From JACMLD01 sp044223995 (GTDB lineage Bacteria; Bacteroidota; Bacteroidia; Chitinophagales; Chitinophagaceae): 64,000 nt of DNA. The stretch covers positions 434,001-498,000 of the forward strand of contig JBGALE010000002.1 of NCBI GenBank assembly GCA_044223995.1. The letters are read 5' to 3'. The translations under genes were made by a program, and so were the position numbers. Positions 52,476 through 61,692 of the stretch are shown piece after piece. Numbering within the stretch: position 1 is the first letter of the stretch; every line of letters begins with the position of its first letter. The notes below the pieces were generated by a model. That model was not told the DNA's origin. It was given only the letters and a program-made list of their open reading frames with translations, and ran no database searches.

Positions 52476-53819
52476 TTAATTCGTTGATTTTACAATTGCC
52501 TGTGTGCTGATTTCATTTCCTTTCGTCACTTTCATAATGTACATACCAGCGGGTACTTGCGCCATTGAAATAACTTCAGTTTGGTTGGCGTGTTGTATTG
52601 TAATGCTTTTTACTGTTTGTCCGTTTGTGTTAATCACCTGGTAAGTAACTGCATTGTTCTGCCAGTTTTGCGGAACCGTTATCCTTACTTCATTTACTAC
52701 CGGGTTTGGATAAGCGAGAATCTTTACCGTTTCACTTGCTTTACCGATGCGAACCAGTCTTACCACAGATGTTTGTGAGCGGCCATCCATGTCAACCATT
52801 TTGAGCCTGTAATAGATTACGCCGCTGTTACCTGCAGGTATCTTATCGGTAAATGAATAGTTAGACACGATATCACTGTTACCGGCTGCAAAAATCATCG
52901 CCGCGTCTGAATATTCAACACCATCAAAGCTGCGCTCGATAATAAAATGACTGGAATTTTTCTCAACCGTGGTGCTCCATTTCAGTGATACATTATTATT
53001 TACATAAGAAGCATTCCAATTGATAAGCGTTACAGGCAGAAAACTTTGTACCGGCTCCTGGTAAGTAAACCCTTTGAACCAAAAAGAATACATCCTGTCA
53101 GCGGCACCGCTTATGCCAGTTGCTGTAGCACCGGTGCGAATGCGGAAGCTGTTTACACTCTGGTAAGTATTGGTAGTCATTACATTTGTCGCGCTGGTAT
53201 CAATGTCCACATAATTAGTAACAGGACCATCAAAGCGTTTACCGGTATTAGTAAGGACACCCAGTAAAGTTTCCATAATATTTGAAACAGTAAGGTCAGA
53301 ATTACTTTCCAGTACGTAAGATTTCAAATTATATAAGCTAACGTATTCATTTATTTTATCGCCATTACCATCAATGTCCAAAGCTGTGAGGTTAAAATTA
53401 TTTACTGCCAGTGCTGTGTTGGTACCTGCCTGCACAAATGATACCTGGAATTCCATCCACCACTCAGCCGGACCAGGAGTTGTATTGTTATTATAAGTAA
53501 CCTGTGGTTGAAATGCTTTGTCAAACCCGGTATTGGTTAAATCGATGCTCACCAATTTTACCAGTGAAGAGGAACGTCCATTTATTTTTACCAGCGCATC
53601 AATACCGTTGGTTACAGAAGGAAAACGGTATACTGCATTGTCTGAACCATCGCTTCCGAAAACAAGGCTGGCATTTTTGAAAACCAGTTCCGGTGCAGTG
53701 GATGTTTGCGCTGAAACAGCGCATGTCAAAGTTGTAGTGAACAACAAAACAGCGATGGCTGCTTTGATAATTGAAGAAGTGAATACATTCTCCTTGGGGC
53801 TTGGGTACAAGAGTTTCAT
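52476..53819 (-). CDS. T9SS-secreted protein with FN3-like domain
   Basis: A 447-residue secreted protein with a signal peptide in the first 38 residues (AIAVLLFTTTLTCAVSAQ). The N-terminal half (about 40-255) is a beta-rich domain (ELVFKNASLVFGSDGSDNAVYRF) ending at RMYSFWFKGFTYQEP. A fibronectin-III-like region follows (about 265-360, NWNASYVNNNVSLKWSTTVE) and a T9SS type A domain closes the protein (YPNPVVNEVRITVPQNWQN, VPAGMYIMKVTKGNE). No enzyme motif is visible. It ends in the tandem terminator/repeat region at about 52.4 kb. Confidence 0.83.
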   Translation of the reverse strand: MKLLYPSPKENVFTSSIIKAAIAVLLFTTTLTCAVSAQTSTAPELVFKNASLVFGSDGSDNAVYRFPSVTNGIDALVKINGRSSSLVKLVSIDLTNTGFDKAFQPQVTYNNNTTPGPAEWWMEFQVSFVQAGTNTALAVNNFNLTALDIDGNGDKINEYVSLYNLKSYVLESNSDLTVSNIMETLLGVLTNTGKRFDGPVTNYVDIDTSATNVMTTNTYQSVNSFRIRTGATATGISGAADRMYSFWFKGFTYQEPVQSFLPVTLINWNASYVNNNVSLKWSTTVEKNSSHFIIERSFDGVEYSDAAMIFAAGNSDIVSNYSFTDKIPAGNSGVIYYRLKMVDMDGRSQTSVVRLVRIGKASETVKILAYPNPVVNEVRITVPQNWQNNAVTYQVINTNGQTVKSITIQHANQTEVISMAQVPAGMYIMKVTKGNEISTQAIVKSTN

Positions 53820-54152
53820 AAAGTAAATTTTACAGGGTCAAGACAGATTTTGTACGAATGGCCCACAGGCATTGGAATAAATCAAGGAAGACTTTTCCAG
53901 GAGGATTGGAGAGAGAAAATGTAATTGGAAATGTTCTTAGGAGATTGGGTACGTCTGTTTCTGTGTGAGTAACTTGATGACACAAAGATTAACCGTATTT
54001 TCCGAAGATGCAAGTGTTTTAATAAAAATATTTTGATTTTTTTTCGGCCAATCGATTCAAAGCATCGTTTAATGGCTACATCTTAACGATAAACCAAAAT
54101 AAAAAAAGCGACCCTGTTAAGAGTCGCTTTTATATAAAATGCTGAAGAAAAA
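53820..54152. other. 333-base intergenic region with the atpA terminator
   Basis: No gene is visible. It contains the terminator at 54101-54131 and AT-rich promoter-like sequence for the T9SS gene. Notably, no atpG gene follows atpA here. Confidence 0.65.
54101..54131 (-). terminator. Terminator of the ATP synthase operon
   Basis: AAAAGCGAC and GTCGCTTTT form a 9-bp stem with a T-run on the minus strand, 22 bases after the atpA stop. Confidence 0.85.
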
Positions 54153-55730
54153 CTATTTATAAGCTGGTGCCAGGCTTTTAGCCAGGTCTACCATTCGCTT
54201 GATACCTTCTTCCGGCAGGTTTCCTTTTTTAAATTCAGCTAACACCTCTGGGAGTTTATTTTCCATCTCCACAAGAAAATGTTCTTCAAATGCTTTTACA
54301 TTTTTCACCGCCACTTCTCGTATTAAACCTTGTGTACCGAGGTAAATAATGGCCACTTGTTTCTCTACTGTCATGGGTGAATACTGCAACTGCTTCAATA
54401 TCTCCACGTTCCTGGCTCCTTTGTCGAGTACCAGTTTGGTAGCAGCATCCAGATCACCACCAAACTTGGAGAACGCTTCCATCTCACGGTAGAGTGCCTG
54501 ATCGAGTTTCAATGTACCAGCTACCTTTTTCATGGATTTGATCTGTGCGTTACCACCCACGCGGCTAACGGAGATACCCACGTTAATCGCAGGACGGATA
54601 CCAGCATTGAAGAGGTTACCTTCCAGGAATATCTGCCCGTCGGTAATTGAAATTACATTGGTAGGTATATAAGCAGAAACGTCACCAGCCTGTGTTTCAA
54701 TAATAGGAAGCGCTGTCAGTGAACCGCCACCTTTTACCAGGTGCCGGATAGATTCGGGCAAGTCATTCATCTTTTTTGCCACATCATCTTTTGCAATAAC
54801 TTTTGCTGCACGCTCGAGCAAGCGACTGTGCAGGTAGAATACATCACCCGGGTATGCCTCACGACCGGGAGGGCGACGCAGTAACAACGAAACTTCACGG
54901 TAAGCAACGGCTTGTTTGGAAAGATCATCATAAATGATCAATGCAGGACGACCGGTATCACGGAAAAATTCACCAATCGCTGCCCCCGCAAATGGTGCAT
55001 AGAACTGTTGCGGTGCAGGGTCAGAAGCAGAAGCGGCAACAATAGTTGTATAGGCCATCGCACCATTTTCTTCCAGCACTTTCATTACTCCTGCAATGGT
55101 ACTCGCCTTTTGACCGATGGCAACATATATACAATACACAGGTTTTCCTGCTGCGTAAAACTCTTTCTGATTAATGATGGTATCAACACAAATGGCTGTT
55201 TTACCGGTCTGGCGGTCACCGATTACCAGCTCACGCTGGCCACGGCCGATGGGGATCATCGCATCAATGGCTTTGATACCAGTTTGCAATGGTTCTTTTA
55301 CCGGCTCACGGAAAATAACGCCGGGCGCCTTACGTTCCAGTGGCATTTCATATAATTCGCCTTTGACAGGTCCTTTACCATCTATCGGTTCGCCCAAAGT
55401 ATTGATAACACGACCTGCCAAACCATCACCCACTTTTATAGATGCGATTTTACCGGTACGTTTTACTTTAGCGCCTTCTTTAATGGTACCACTCTCTCCC
55501 ATTAATACCACACCCACATTATCTTCTTCGAGGTTGAGCGCAATGGCTTTTACACCGTTGTCAAACTCTACCAGTTCACCCGAGCGAACATTGTTGAGGC
55601 CATATACACGGGCAATACCATCACCCACCTGCAATACGGTCCCTACTTCTTCCAAATCGGCCCCCACATTAAAATTGCTCAACTGCTGGCGCAGTATCGC
55701 TGATATTTCATCTGGTTTAATCTCTGCCAT
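54153..55730 (-). CDS. atpA: F1Fo ATP synthase alpha subunit
   Basis: A 525-residue alpha subunit of F1, carrying a regulatory nucleotide site. The P-loop GDRQTGKT is at 171-178, LRRPPGREAYPGD follows in the middle (with GRPALIIYDDL), and the SxxSRVGG-type sequence SVSRVGGNAQ completes the nucleotide region; the C-terminal helical domain ends in MVDLAKSLAPAYK. It is the last gene of the visible atp cluster and is followed by a terminator, with a 152-base gap separating it from atpH. Confidence 0.97.
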   Translation of the reverse strand: MAEIKPDEISAILRQQLSNFNVGADLEEVGTVLQVGDGIARVYGLNNVRSGELVEFDNGVKAIALNLEEDNVGVVLMGESGTIKEGAKVKRTGKIASIKVGDGLAGRVINTLGEPIDGKGPVKGELYEMPLERKAPGVIFREPVKEPLQTGIKAIDAMIPIGRGQRELVIGDRQTGKTAICVDTIINQKEFYAAGKPVYCIYVAIGQKASTIAGVMKVLEENGAMAYTTIVAASASDPAPQQFYAPFAGAAIGEFFRDTGRPALIIYDDLSKQAVAYREVSLLLRRPPGREAYPGDVFYLHSRLLERAAKVIAKDDVAKKMNDLPESIRHLVKGGGSLTALPIIETQAGDVSAYIPTNVISITDGQIFLEGNLFNAGIRPAINVGISVSRVGGNAQIKSMKKVAGTLKLDQALYREMEAFSKFGGDLDAATKLVLDKGARNVEILKQLQYSPMTVEKQVAIIYLGTQGLIREVAVKNVKAFEEHFLVEMENKLPEVLAEFKKGNLPEEGIKRMVDLAKSLAPAYK

Positions 55731-55882
55731 GACGTAGCTGTTTTTTAAATTCTTGGTAATTATTTTTTTCCATCCGTACTATCGCTATTGTACATCGTTG
55801 TGTCACTCACTTCTACACCATCTCCTTCTTCAGCCAGGAACAAATTCCGGGTTAATCATTTTCACATCATCACATTTCCACA

Positions 55883-56446
55883 TTACCGTATCTGCTGCAC
55901 GTAAATATTTTCCTGGAACTGCTTTTTAATATCCCGCAGGTCTCTTGCGATGCTCGCATCGACGAGGTTATTATTAAACTCCAGCACAAAACCTCCCACC
56001 AATTCCGGTTTAACCGATGTTTCCAGTTCTATATTCTGCATCGGAGTTTCCTTCTTTATTTTCGCCAGGATCGACTGTTTTAATTCTTCGCTCACTGATT
56101 CCGCAGTCGTCAGCTTTACACGGTGAATATCTTTCAGTTCATTGTACCGTGTAATCACGGCATCCACGATTTCCGGCAGGTGCTCCTCGCGATTTTTGTT
56201 TACCATCAGTGAAATGAAAGAAGAAGTAAGGATACCTATTTTTCCATTTACGACGGCTGTTATTATTTTTTGTTTCTTATCGCTTTTTATCACCGGGCTG
56301 CGCAAAAGGTTTACAAATTCGGGGCTTGCTTTGCAAACTGCCTGCAGGTATTTCATATCTGTATACACTGCTTCGAGCTGATTTTGCTCAATGGCCAAAT
56401 CAACCAAACTTTTTGCATACCTGACTGCTAAACGTGGACTGTGCAT
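55883..56446 (-). CDS. atpH: F1Fo ATP synthase delta subunit
   Basis: A 187-residue delta subunit (OSCP homologue) that links the peripheral stalk to the top of F1. The N-terminal helical domain begins RLAVRYAKSLVDLAIEQNQLEAVYTDM and the C-terminal part carries the family segment VKPELVGGFVLEFNNNLVDASIARDL. Its length and position between atpF and atpA match standard atp operons. A 152-base gap follows before atpA, longer than the other spacings in the operon. Confidence 0.93.
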   Translation of the reverse strand: MHSPRLAVRYAKSLVDLAIEQNQLEAVYTDMKYLQAVCKASPEFVNLLRSPVIKSDKKQKIITAVVNGKIGILTSSFISLMVNKNREEHLPEIVDAVITRYNELKDIHRVKLTTAESVSEELKQSILAKIKKETPMQNIELETSVKPELVGGFVLEFNNNLVDASIARDLRDIKKQFQENIYVQQIR

Positions 56447-56460
56447 AATGCGGTTGTTCT

Positions 56461-56955
56461 TTAGTTCAGTTTCACTTCATTCGACAATTGCCTGATATAA
56501 TTTTCCTGGTCTGATTTGTTGCTCAATTCGCGGCGCAATACTTTTTCAGCAACCTCTACTACCAAATTACCCACCTGGTTTTTCAGATCGGTGATAGCAG
56601 CCATTTTTTGTTGCTGAATGGCGGATTGTGCATCACTGACAATACGATCGTATTCTGACTTCGCTTTTTCCTTTGCGTCTGACAGCATTTTATCGGCAGT
56701 ATCTTTTGCTTCTTTGATCATGATAGCCCTTTCTTCGCGTGCTTTCGCCAGCAAGGCTTCATTCTCGCTCTTCAGTTGTGCCATTTCTTTTTTAACCCTC
56801 TCAGCAGTTGCCAGTGAATCGGCAATAGAATGCTCCCTGTCTTTTAAAGATTTCAGGATGGGCTTCCAAGCAAATTTTTTCAGGATAAAGAACACAATCA
56901 GGAAGGCCAGTAATGTCCAGAAAAGTAATCCTAGCGCTGGTACTAAAAGATCCAT
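56461..56955 (-). CDS. atpF: F1Fo ATP synthase b subunit
   Basis: A 164-residue b subunit forming the peripheral stator stalk. One N-terminal membrane helix (PALGLLFWTLLAFLIVFFIL, about 4-25) is followed by a long coiled coil rich in Ala, Lys and Glu (AERVKKEMAQLKSENEALLAKAREER). It overlaps no neighbour but lies 14 bases before atpH, in the standard operon order between atpE and atpH. Confidence 0.94.
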   Translation of the reverse strand: MDLLVPALGLLFWTLLAFLIVFFILKKFAWKPILKSLKDREHSIADSLATAERVKKEMAQLKSENEALLAKAREERAIMIKEAKDTADKMLSDAKEKAKSEYDRIVSDAQSAIQQQKMAAITDLKNQVGNLVVEVAEKVLRRELSNKSDQENYIRQLSNEVKLN

Positions 56956-57036
56956 AGTATGTTGAGTTTCTTGTTTCTTAAGTTACTGCATCCTCCGCCC
57001 TTTGCATCGGATGCAGTAAGATGTTTGTGCCGGCAA

Positions 57037-57294
57037 TTATGCTTTCAATACTGCCAGTAATCCTGCGATAACACCGAAAAGGGCAACACCCTCAACGAAT
57101 GCAGCAGTCAGGATCATGTTTGCACGAATGTCATCTTTCGCTTCCGGTTGGCGGGCAATCGCTTCTACAGCGCCCTTACCAATCTGGCCGATACCGATAC
57201 CTGCGCCTATGGCAGCAAGACCAGCGCCGATGGCACCACCCAAATGGGAATATCCAAACTGGGGAGTTTCCAACAGAATGTTCATTAACGTCAT
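57037..57294 (-). CDS. atpE: F1Fo ATP synthase c subunit
   Basis: An 85-residue c subunit of the membrane rotor ring. Two hydrophobic helices are joined by a polar loop containing ARQPEAKDD. The ion-binding carboxylate is Glu68 in TAAFVEGVALFG. The residues around it do not match the sodium-binding pattern (no Gln/Ser/Thr set as in sodium-dependent rings), so a proton-driven enzyme is likely (inference). Either the ATG at 57294 or the one at 57285 could start it. Confidence 0.95.
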   Translation of the reverse strand: MTLMNILLETPQFGYSHLGGAIGAGLAAIGAGIGIGQIGKGAVEAIARQPEAKDDIRANMILTAAFVEGVALFGVIAGLLAVLKA

Positions 57295-57326
57295 GATGCT
57301 TGTTTTTATAATTAAAAAAAAGGTGA

Positions 57327-58436
57327 TTAAATAATTACTGCGTCTTCATGTCCTTCCTGCGGGTGTGCTTCATCATGCCCTCCTTCAAATGCCTGCCCGA
57401 TAAATACCGCTGTCAAATTGGTAAATATATATGCCTGTATAAAGGCCACTAATATTTCAATCAGGTAAATAAATACGGTGAACAAGATTGAAAACGGCGA
57501 AAAACCCCAGCCAGCTACCTGGTTCATAGCGCCGAAGATAAAGATCAGCGATACGAAACTGATAATAATGATGTGCCCGGCCACCATATTGGCAAACAGA
57601 CGTATCATCAATGCGATGGGTTTTATAAATACACCAGCAAATTCTACCGGTACCAGGATAATTTTAATCAGGAAAGGCACATTCGGAGGCCAGAAAATAT
57701 GTCCCCAGTAATGTCCATTGGTACTAAATAAAATCACCACCAGCGATATCACTGCCAGAATACAGGTGAAAGCAATATTTCCGGTTACATTGGCTGTTCC
57801 GGGAATAAGGCCGACAATATTATTAATCAGGATAAAAAAGAAAACAGTCAGCAGGTAAGGAAGGTATTTTTCATATTTGTGACCGAGATTGGGTTTGGCC
57901 ACATCGTCCCGAACAAATGTAATCACCGGTTCCACAGCATTCTGAAACCCGGATGGAGCTGACTGAACACCAGTGCCCGCTTTGTATTTCTTTGCGATCC
58001 CCAGCATCAGCCAAACCAGTAATGCAAGTGCAATAAACATTTGTACCACGTTGCGTGTCAGGGAGAAATCATATACTTTTATGCTTTCATCTATCGAACC
58101 ATTTGCTTTTACAGCGACAATTTTGCCTTCTTCCAGTTTATACCCTTCGTGTATTTCTTCACCTTCATGCCCGAAGCGGGAAGAGGAGAAAAATGACCAG
58201 CCTTTTTGTGGAGAATATACAATTACAGGTAATGGGACACCTACATGATGGCCAAAAATTGAGAAGAAATGAAACGAATGCCCATCCTTAATATGCTCCA
58301 TAATTACCTTGGCTGCATCAAAGTCTTCTTTCTTCTTTTCCCCGGCCCCATCGTTGGCCAAACTGGTAAAGGATAAAACCATCAAAAACACACTGAAAAC
58401 CGCTGCCAATAAGGATTTGAGGCTTTTCGACATCAT
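57327..58436 (-). CDS. atpB: F1Fo ATP synthase a subunit with signal peptide
   Basis: A 369-residue a subunit, the proton channel stator. The C-terminal half has about five membrane helices with the essential arginine in KPIALMIRLFANMVAGH (near residue 275). The N-terminus is unusual: a signal peptide (MMSKSLKSLLAAVFSVFLMV) and a soluble periplasmic region of about 110 residues rich in Glu, Lys and His, which is typical of Bacteroidota a subunits. It is the first visible gene of the atp operon and is preceded by a TATCTTTG element at 58456-58463. Confidence 0.95.
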   Translation of the reverse strand: MMSKSLKSLLAAVFSVFLMVLSFTSLANDGAGEKKKEDFDAAKVIMEHIKDGHSFHFFSIFGHHVGVPLPVIVYSPQKGWSFFSSSRFGHEGEEIHEGYKLEEGKIVAVKANGSIDESIKVYDFSLTRNVVQMFIALALLVWLMLGIAKKYKAGTGVQSAPSGFQNAVEPVITFVRDDVAKPNLGHKYEKYLPYLLTVFFFILINNIVGLIPGTANVTGNIAFTCILAVISLVVILFSTNGHYWGHIFWPPNVPFLIKIILVPVEFAGVFIKPIALMIRLFANMVAGHIIIISFVSLIFIFGAMNQVAGWGFSPFSILFTVFIYLIEILVAFIQAYIFTNLTAVFIGQAFEGGHDEAHPQEGHEDAVII

Positions 58437-58455
58437 ACCTGTCTGTAATTTGGCG

Positions 58456-58463
58456 CAAAGATA
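58456..58463 (-). promoter_or_regulatory. -7-like element for the ATP synthase operon
   Basis: TATCTTTG on the atpB strand, 20 bases upstream of the ATG. A TTG occurs 23 bases upstream of it (58487-58489), slightly longer than the usual spacing. Confidence 0.5.
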
Positions 58464-58668
58464 AGGAGGTGAGGGTGAAAAACCGACAACGATCGGAAAA
58501 AAGATAGCCCTTATTTACACCCAAAAAGTTGCTCTTTTTAATGGCCCGGATCGACCTTGTACAAGCCCGGAAACTGTTCCTGCAGGTTCAGCATGGTTGA
58601 CTTATACGAATTAATTATTTGCCGAAATTGAACTCCAGACTAAGACTGTTTCACCCTAAAAAACCTTT

Positions 58669-58947
58669 ATGAAAAAGTTCTTGATATTATTAATGGTGGC
58701 TGCTTCCTTTTTTACGGCCTGCAGCAAAAGTAATAGCAGTTCTCCCACCAGTGTTTCAATTCCAGCTTCGCAGGTACCCAGCGCCGTTATGACAAGTTTT
58801 ACCACCAAATATCCAGGCGCCAGTGGTCAGATAGAATGGGAAAGGGAGGATGGAAGTAAGTACAAGGTAAAATTCTTTATCGGCGCACAGAGATGGCAGG
58901 CATCTTTTAAGGCGGACGGAACTTTTATATCTGAACAAAAGATTTAG
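58669..58947 (+). CDS. Small lipoprotein, PepSY-like
   Basis: A 92-residue lipoprotein with lipobox FFTAC (Cys18). The mature part includes VPSAVMTSFTTKYPGASGQIEWEREDGSKYKVKFFIGAQRW and ends ASFKADGTFISEQKI, which resembles PepSY-like periplasmic modules (two strands and a helix repeated). Function is unknown. It is divergent from the ATP synthase operon and convergent with the nucleotidyltransferase gene. Confidence 0.75.
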   Translation: MKKFLILLMVAASFFTACSKSNSSSPTSVSIPASQVPSAVMTSFTTKYPGASGQIEWEREDGSKYKVKFFIGAQRWQASFKADGTFISEQKI

Positions 58948-59016
58948 ACGAGCCTGGATGCAGCTTACTATCGAAGACGAGCCGCTTCAGGCTACTGATG
59001 TCTTACGCTTGGTTAT

Positions 59017-59496
59017 TCACGCTTTCCTTTCTTCCAGTATCTTTTTGATTTTCTCCAGCTCGATAACATCCAATTGATCTTTCGGCCGGTTCACCTTTTT
59101 TTTATTGGCCAGGAGGTGGTTTATATGTAAGAACGGAACAGCAACATCTTCAATGTGAGCGACAGGAGCGATGTTATATATTTCGTCAAATGATAACTCG
59201 ACTCCTTTCAATGAAGTCATTATGTCCAACTCCAGTCCTGCTCCAATATAAAAATTTGTCCAGCCGGGCACAAATTGAGTATGTTCGAAAGAAATGGCCC
59301 CATAACCAAGTTCAGCAAAAGCTTTCGAAAGCTGTTTTCTGTTCCCGGCCTCATCCTTTAACAGCATATCGATATCATTGGTAGTGCGGGCAAAACCATA
59401 AAGGTTTACCGCAAACCCACCCACCATTATATATTTTACATGATGTTTATTTAGCAGGCTCCAAAACCTGAGTAAATCCTCGTCAAGAATATCCAT
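59017..59496 (-). CDS. Nucleotidyltransferase-fold protein (DUF6036-like)
   Basis: A 159-residue protein with a minimal nucleotidyltransferase fold: MVGGFAVNLYGF supplies the GG (Gly26/Gly27) and NDIDMLL gives the two acidic residues (Asp41, Asp43). It resembles the DUF6036/AbiEii-type transferases often found beside small partner proteins. A 72-residue gene lies 16 bases upstream on the same strand. Together they may form a toxin-antitoxin-like or MNT/HEPN-like pair, but the partner lacks a HEPN motif, so I leave the role open. Confidence 0.75.
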   Translation of the reverse strand: MDILDEDLLRFWSLLNKHHVKYIMVGGFAVNLYGFARTTNDIDMLLKDEAGNRKQLSKAFAELGYGAISFEHTQFVPGWTNFYIGAGLELDIMTSLKGVELSFDEIYNIAPVAHIEDVAVPFLHINHLLANKKKVNRPKDQLDVIELEKIKKILEERKA

Positions 59497-59512
59497 GACA
59501 AAATGGTAGTTG

Positions 59513-59731
59513 CTATTCCGGCTTGTATGTTATTGTTGCATTTTTCAGCATCTGACCGATGCGCATCATCCTGGTAAAAAGTTTGAATTTTTCAGTATCT
59601 GTTCTGTTTATGGCCTCCAAAAGACGGGCCTCTTCCACTGCTTCCATGCTGCTATAGGCAGTAGCTTCCTCATGCAGAGCACTGGTTTGCTGCTGTTCGG
59701 CTTTTATGTGATAGTTATTTTTTTTCACCAA
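59513..59731 (-). CDS. Small partner protein upstream of the nucleotidyltransferase
   Basis: A 72-residue, mainly helical, charged protein without a signal peptide (HEEATAYSSMEAVEEARLLEAINRTDTEKFKLFTRMMRIGQML). The RMMRIGQMLKNATITY end is conserved in appearance among small proteins I have seen beside Bacteroidota nucleotidyltransferases. It is encoded 16 bases upstream of that gene in the same direction, so the two are probably co-expressed. The function is unknown; an antitoxin-like role is a guess. Confidence 0.6.
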   Translation of the reverse strand: MVKKNNYHIKAEQQQTSALHEEATAYSSMEAVEEARLLEAINRTDTEKFKLFTRMMRIGQMLKNATITYKPE

Positions 59732-59777
59732 TGCAAATTACTAAAAATTTTAACGAAAAGAAAATAAGGCAGGTTTG

Positions 59778-61604
59778 TCAGGAGTTAACAACAATCTTCT
59801 TTTCAAACTGCATTTCATACAATTTGGCAAAGAAGCCACCTTTTTGCAGGAGTTCATCGTGTGTACCCATTTCCTTTATCTCACCTTTGTCCAGCACAAT
59901 GATTTTACTGGCTTTGCGGATGGTTGACAAACGGTGTGCAATGACAATAGAGGTACGTCCGGCAATCAGTTTGTCAATTGCTTTCTGAATCAGTTGCTCA
60001 CTGCCTGTATCCACAGAGGAAGTGGCTTCATCCAATACCAATATAGAAGGGTTGTACAACAAGGCCCGGATAAATGACAATAATTGCCGTTGTCCCAGTG
60101 ATAAGGTAGCGCCACGCTCCATTACATTAAAATCATAGCCACCCGGCAGCTCCATAATAAAATCATGCACATCGATCATCTTTGCCGCCTCTATTACTTT
60201 TGCGCGCGGTATTTCAGGATTGCGAAGTGTAATATTATCCATTACTGATCCTGAAAACAGGAAAACGTCCTGCAGTACAATACCCATGCGGCTGCGCAGC
60301 GCATCCAGTTTATACGCTTCAATTTTTACGTCATCGATTCTAATCTCACCTTTCTGAATATGGTACAAACGATTCAGTAAACTAATGATCGATGTTTTAC
60401 CACTTCCCGTATGTCCTACAATAGCGATGGTTTCTCCGGGTTCCACTGTAAAGTTGATATCTTTTAAAACATCCCTGTCAGGTGAATACCCAAATGAAAC
60501 GTGATCGAACTGAATTTTTCCCTTTACTTTTTCAGGAGCATAATTTCCTTCTGAAGTTATATAATCGTCGTTGTCCAATACTTTGAATACGCGTTCGCTG
60601 GCTACCATTCCCATCTGCAATACATTGAATTTATCCGCTATCACCCGAAGCGGCCTGAACAACAGGTTTAAGAACAGGAAAAAGGAGATCATTTTACCAG
60701 CCATTTCATTAGCCGCCTGCGGATTATTGGCATTGAGGAGATGTGCTTCACGGGCCGCATACCAAATCAGCAGGCCTGTGGATACAGCAAGTACAATTTC
60801 CACTACTGGAAAAAAAACAGAATAAGCGAATATGGCATTGATATTGGCATTGCGGTGATCGCGGTTTATTTTTTTAAATTTTACAGATTCCCGCTCCTCT
60901 GCTGCAAATGCCTGCAACACATGCATACCGGTAATATGTTCCTGAACAAAAGCATTGAGCGCCGCTACCGCATTACGTACACGGATAAATGATTTATTAA
61001 CGCTTTCCTTGAAAAAATAAGTGGCCACGATCAAAAACGGAAAGGGTGCCAGGCTGACAAGCGCCAGTTTCCAGTCGATGACAAACATTACGACCAGTAT
61101 TGAAAAAATCGTCAGCAGATCTGCAATAATGGGGATAAGGCCATCGGAAAATACATCGTTGATCGATTCAATATCGTTGATGGTCCTGGTGGTGAGCGTT
61201 CCAATGGGTGTCTTATCAAATTGCGACAGGTTGAGCCCGATAATTTTATTGTATGTTTTTACGCGGAGGTCTTTCACCACATTTTGACCCATCCATGCCG
61301 TGATAAATGAAAAATAGAAACGTACAATGGTTTCCAGCAGCAGTAAACCAATTTGTATGAATGTGATATAAATTACTACTGTAAGGAAATGACTTCTTGC
61401 ATCGCCTAAAGCGTCTGCACCTCCTTTTATAAAGCGATTGACTGTTACCTGGATAAGATAAGGACGCACAGGCGCCAGGACAGCCAGTGCGATAGCCAGT
61501 ATAAGTGAAATATAAAATTTCCGCTTATACGGTGCTGCGAACTGAAATACTCTTCGCAGCAGTGCAAAATTGAAAATCTTTTTTTTTGGCGGCTGATCGG
61601 GCAT
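59778..61604 (-). CDS. MsbA-like ABC exporter (fused permease and ATPase)
   Basis: A 608-residue half-transporter of the MsbA/LmrA type that works as a dimer. Six membrane helices occupy about residues 20-330, and the nucleotide-binding domain follows, with Walker A GHTGSGKTS, signature LSLGQRQLL, Walker B ILVLDEATSSVD and the H-loop IVIAHRLS. Such exporters flip lipids or drugs. The ATG at 61604 sits right after a TATCTTTG element on its own strand (61612-61619). It follows the 738-residue secreted protein by about 90 bases in the same direction, which may hint at a shared envelope role. Confidence 0.94.
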   Translation of the reverse strand: MPDQPPKKKIFNFALLRRVFQFAAPYKRKFYISLILAIALAVLAPVRPYLIQVTVNRFIKGGADALGDARSHFLTVVIYITFIQIGLLLLETIVRFYFSFITAWMGQNVVKDLRVKTYNKIIGLNLSQFDKTPIGTLTTRTINDIESINDVFSDGLIPIIADLLTIFSILVVMFVIDWKLALVSLAPFPFLIVATYFFKESVNKSFIRVRNAVAALNAFVQEHITGMHVLQAFAAEERESVKFKKINRDHRNANINAIFAYSVFFPVVEIVLAVSTGLLIWYAAREAHLLNANNPQAANEMAGKMISFFLFLNLLFRPLRVIADKFNVLQMGMVASERVFKVLDNDDYITSEGNYAPEKVKGKIQFDHVSFGYSPDRDVLKDINFTVEPGETIAIVGHTGSGKTSIISLLNRLYHIQKGEIRIDDVKIEAYKLDALRSRMGIVLQDVFLFSGSVMDNITLRNPEIPRAKVIEAAKMIDVHDFIMELPGGYDFNVMERGATLSLGQRQLLSFIRALLYNPSILVLDEATSSVDTGSEQLIQKAIDKLIAGRTSIVIAHRLSTIRKASKIIVLDKGEIKEMGTHDELLQKGGFFAKLYEMQFEKKIVVNS

Positions 61605-61692
61605 AAGTGTGCAAAGATAAAAGACGGCTGCCAGTTAACGGGTGGCTGTTGTGACAACCGGCAATAATTTAACGGTTACCTGGCGATTTTGT

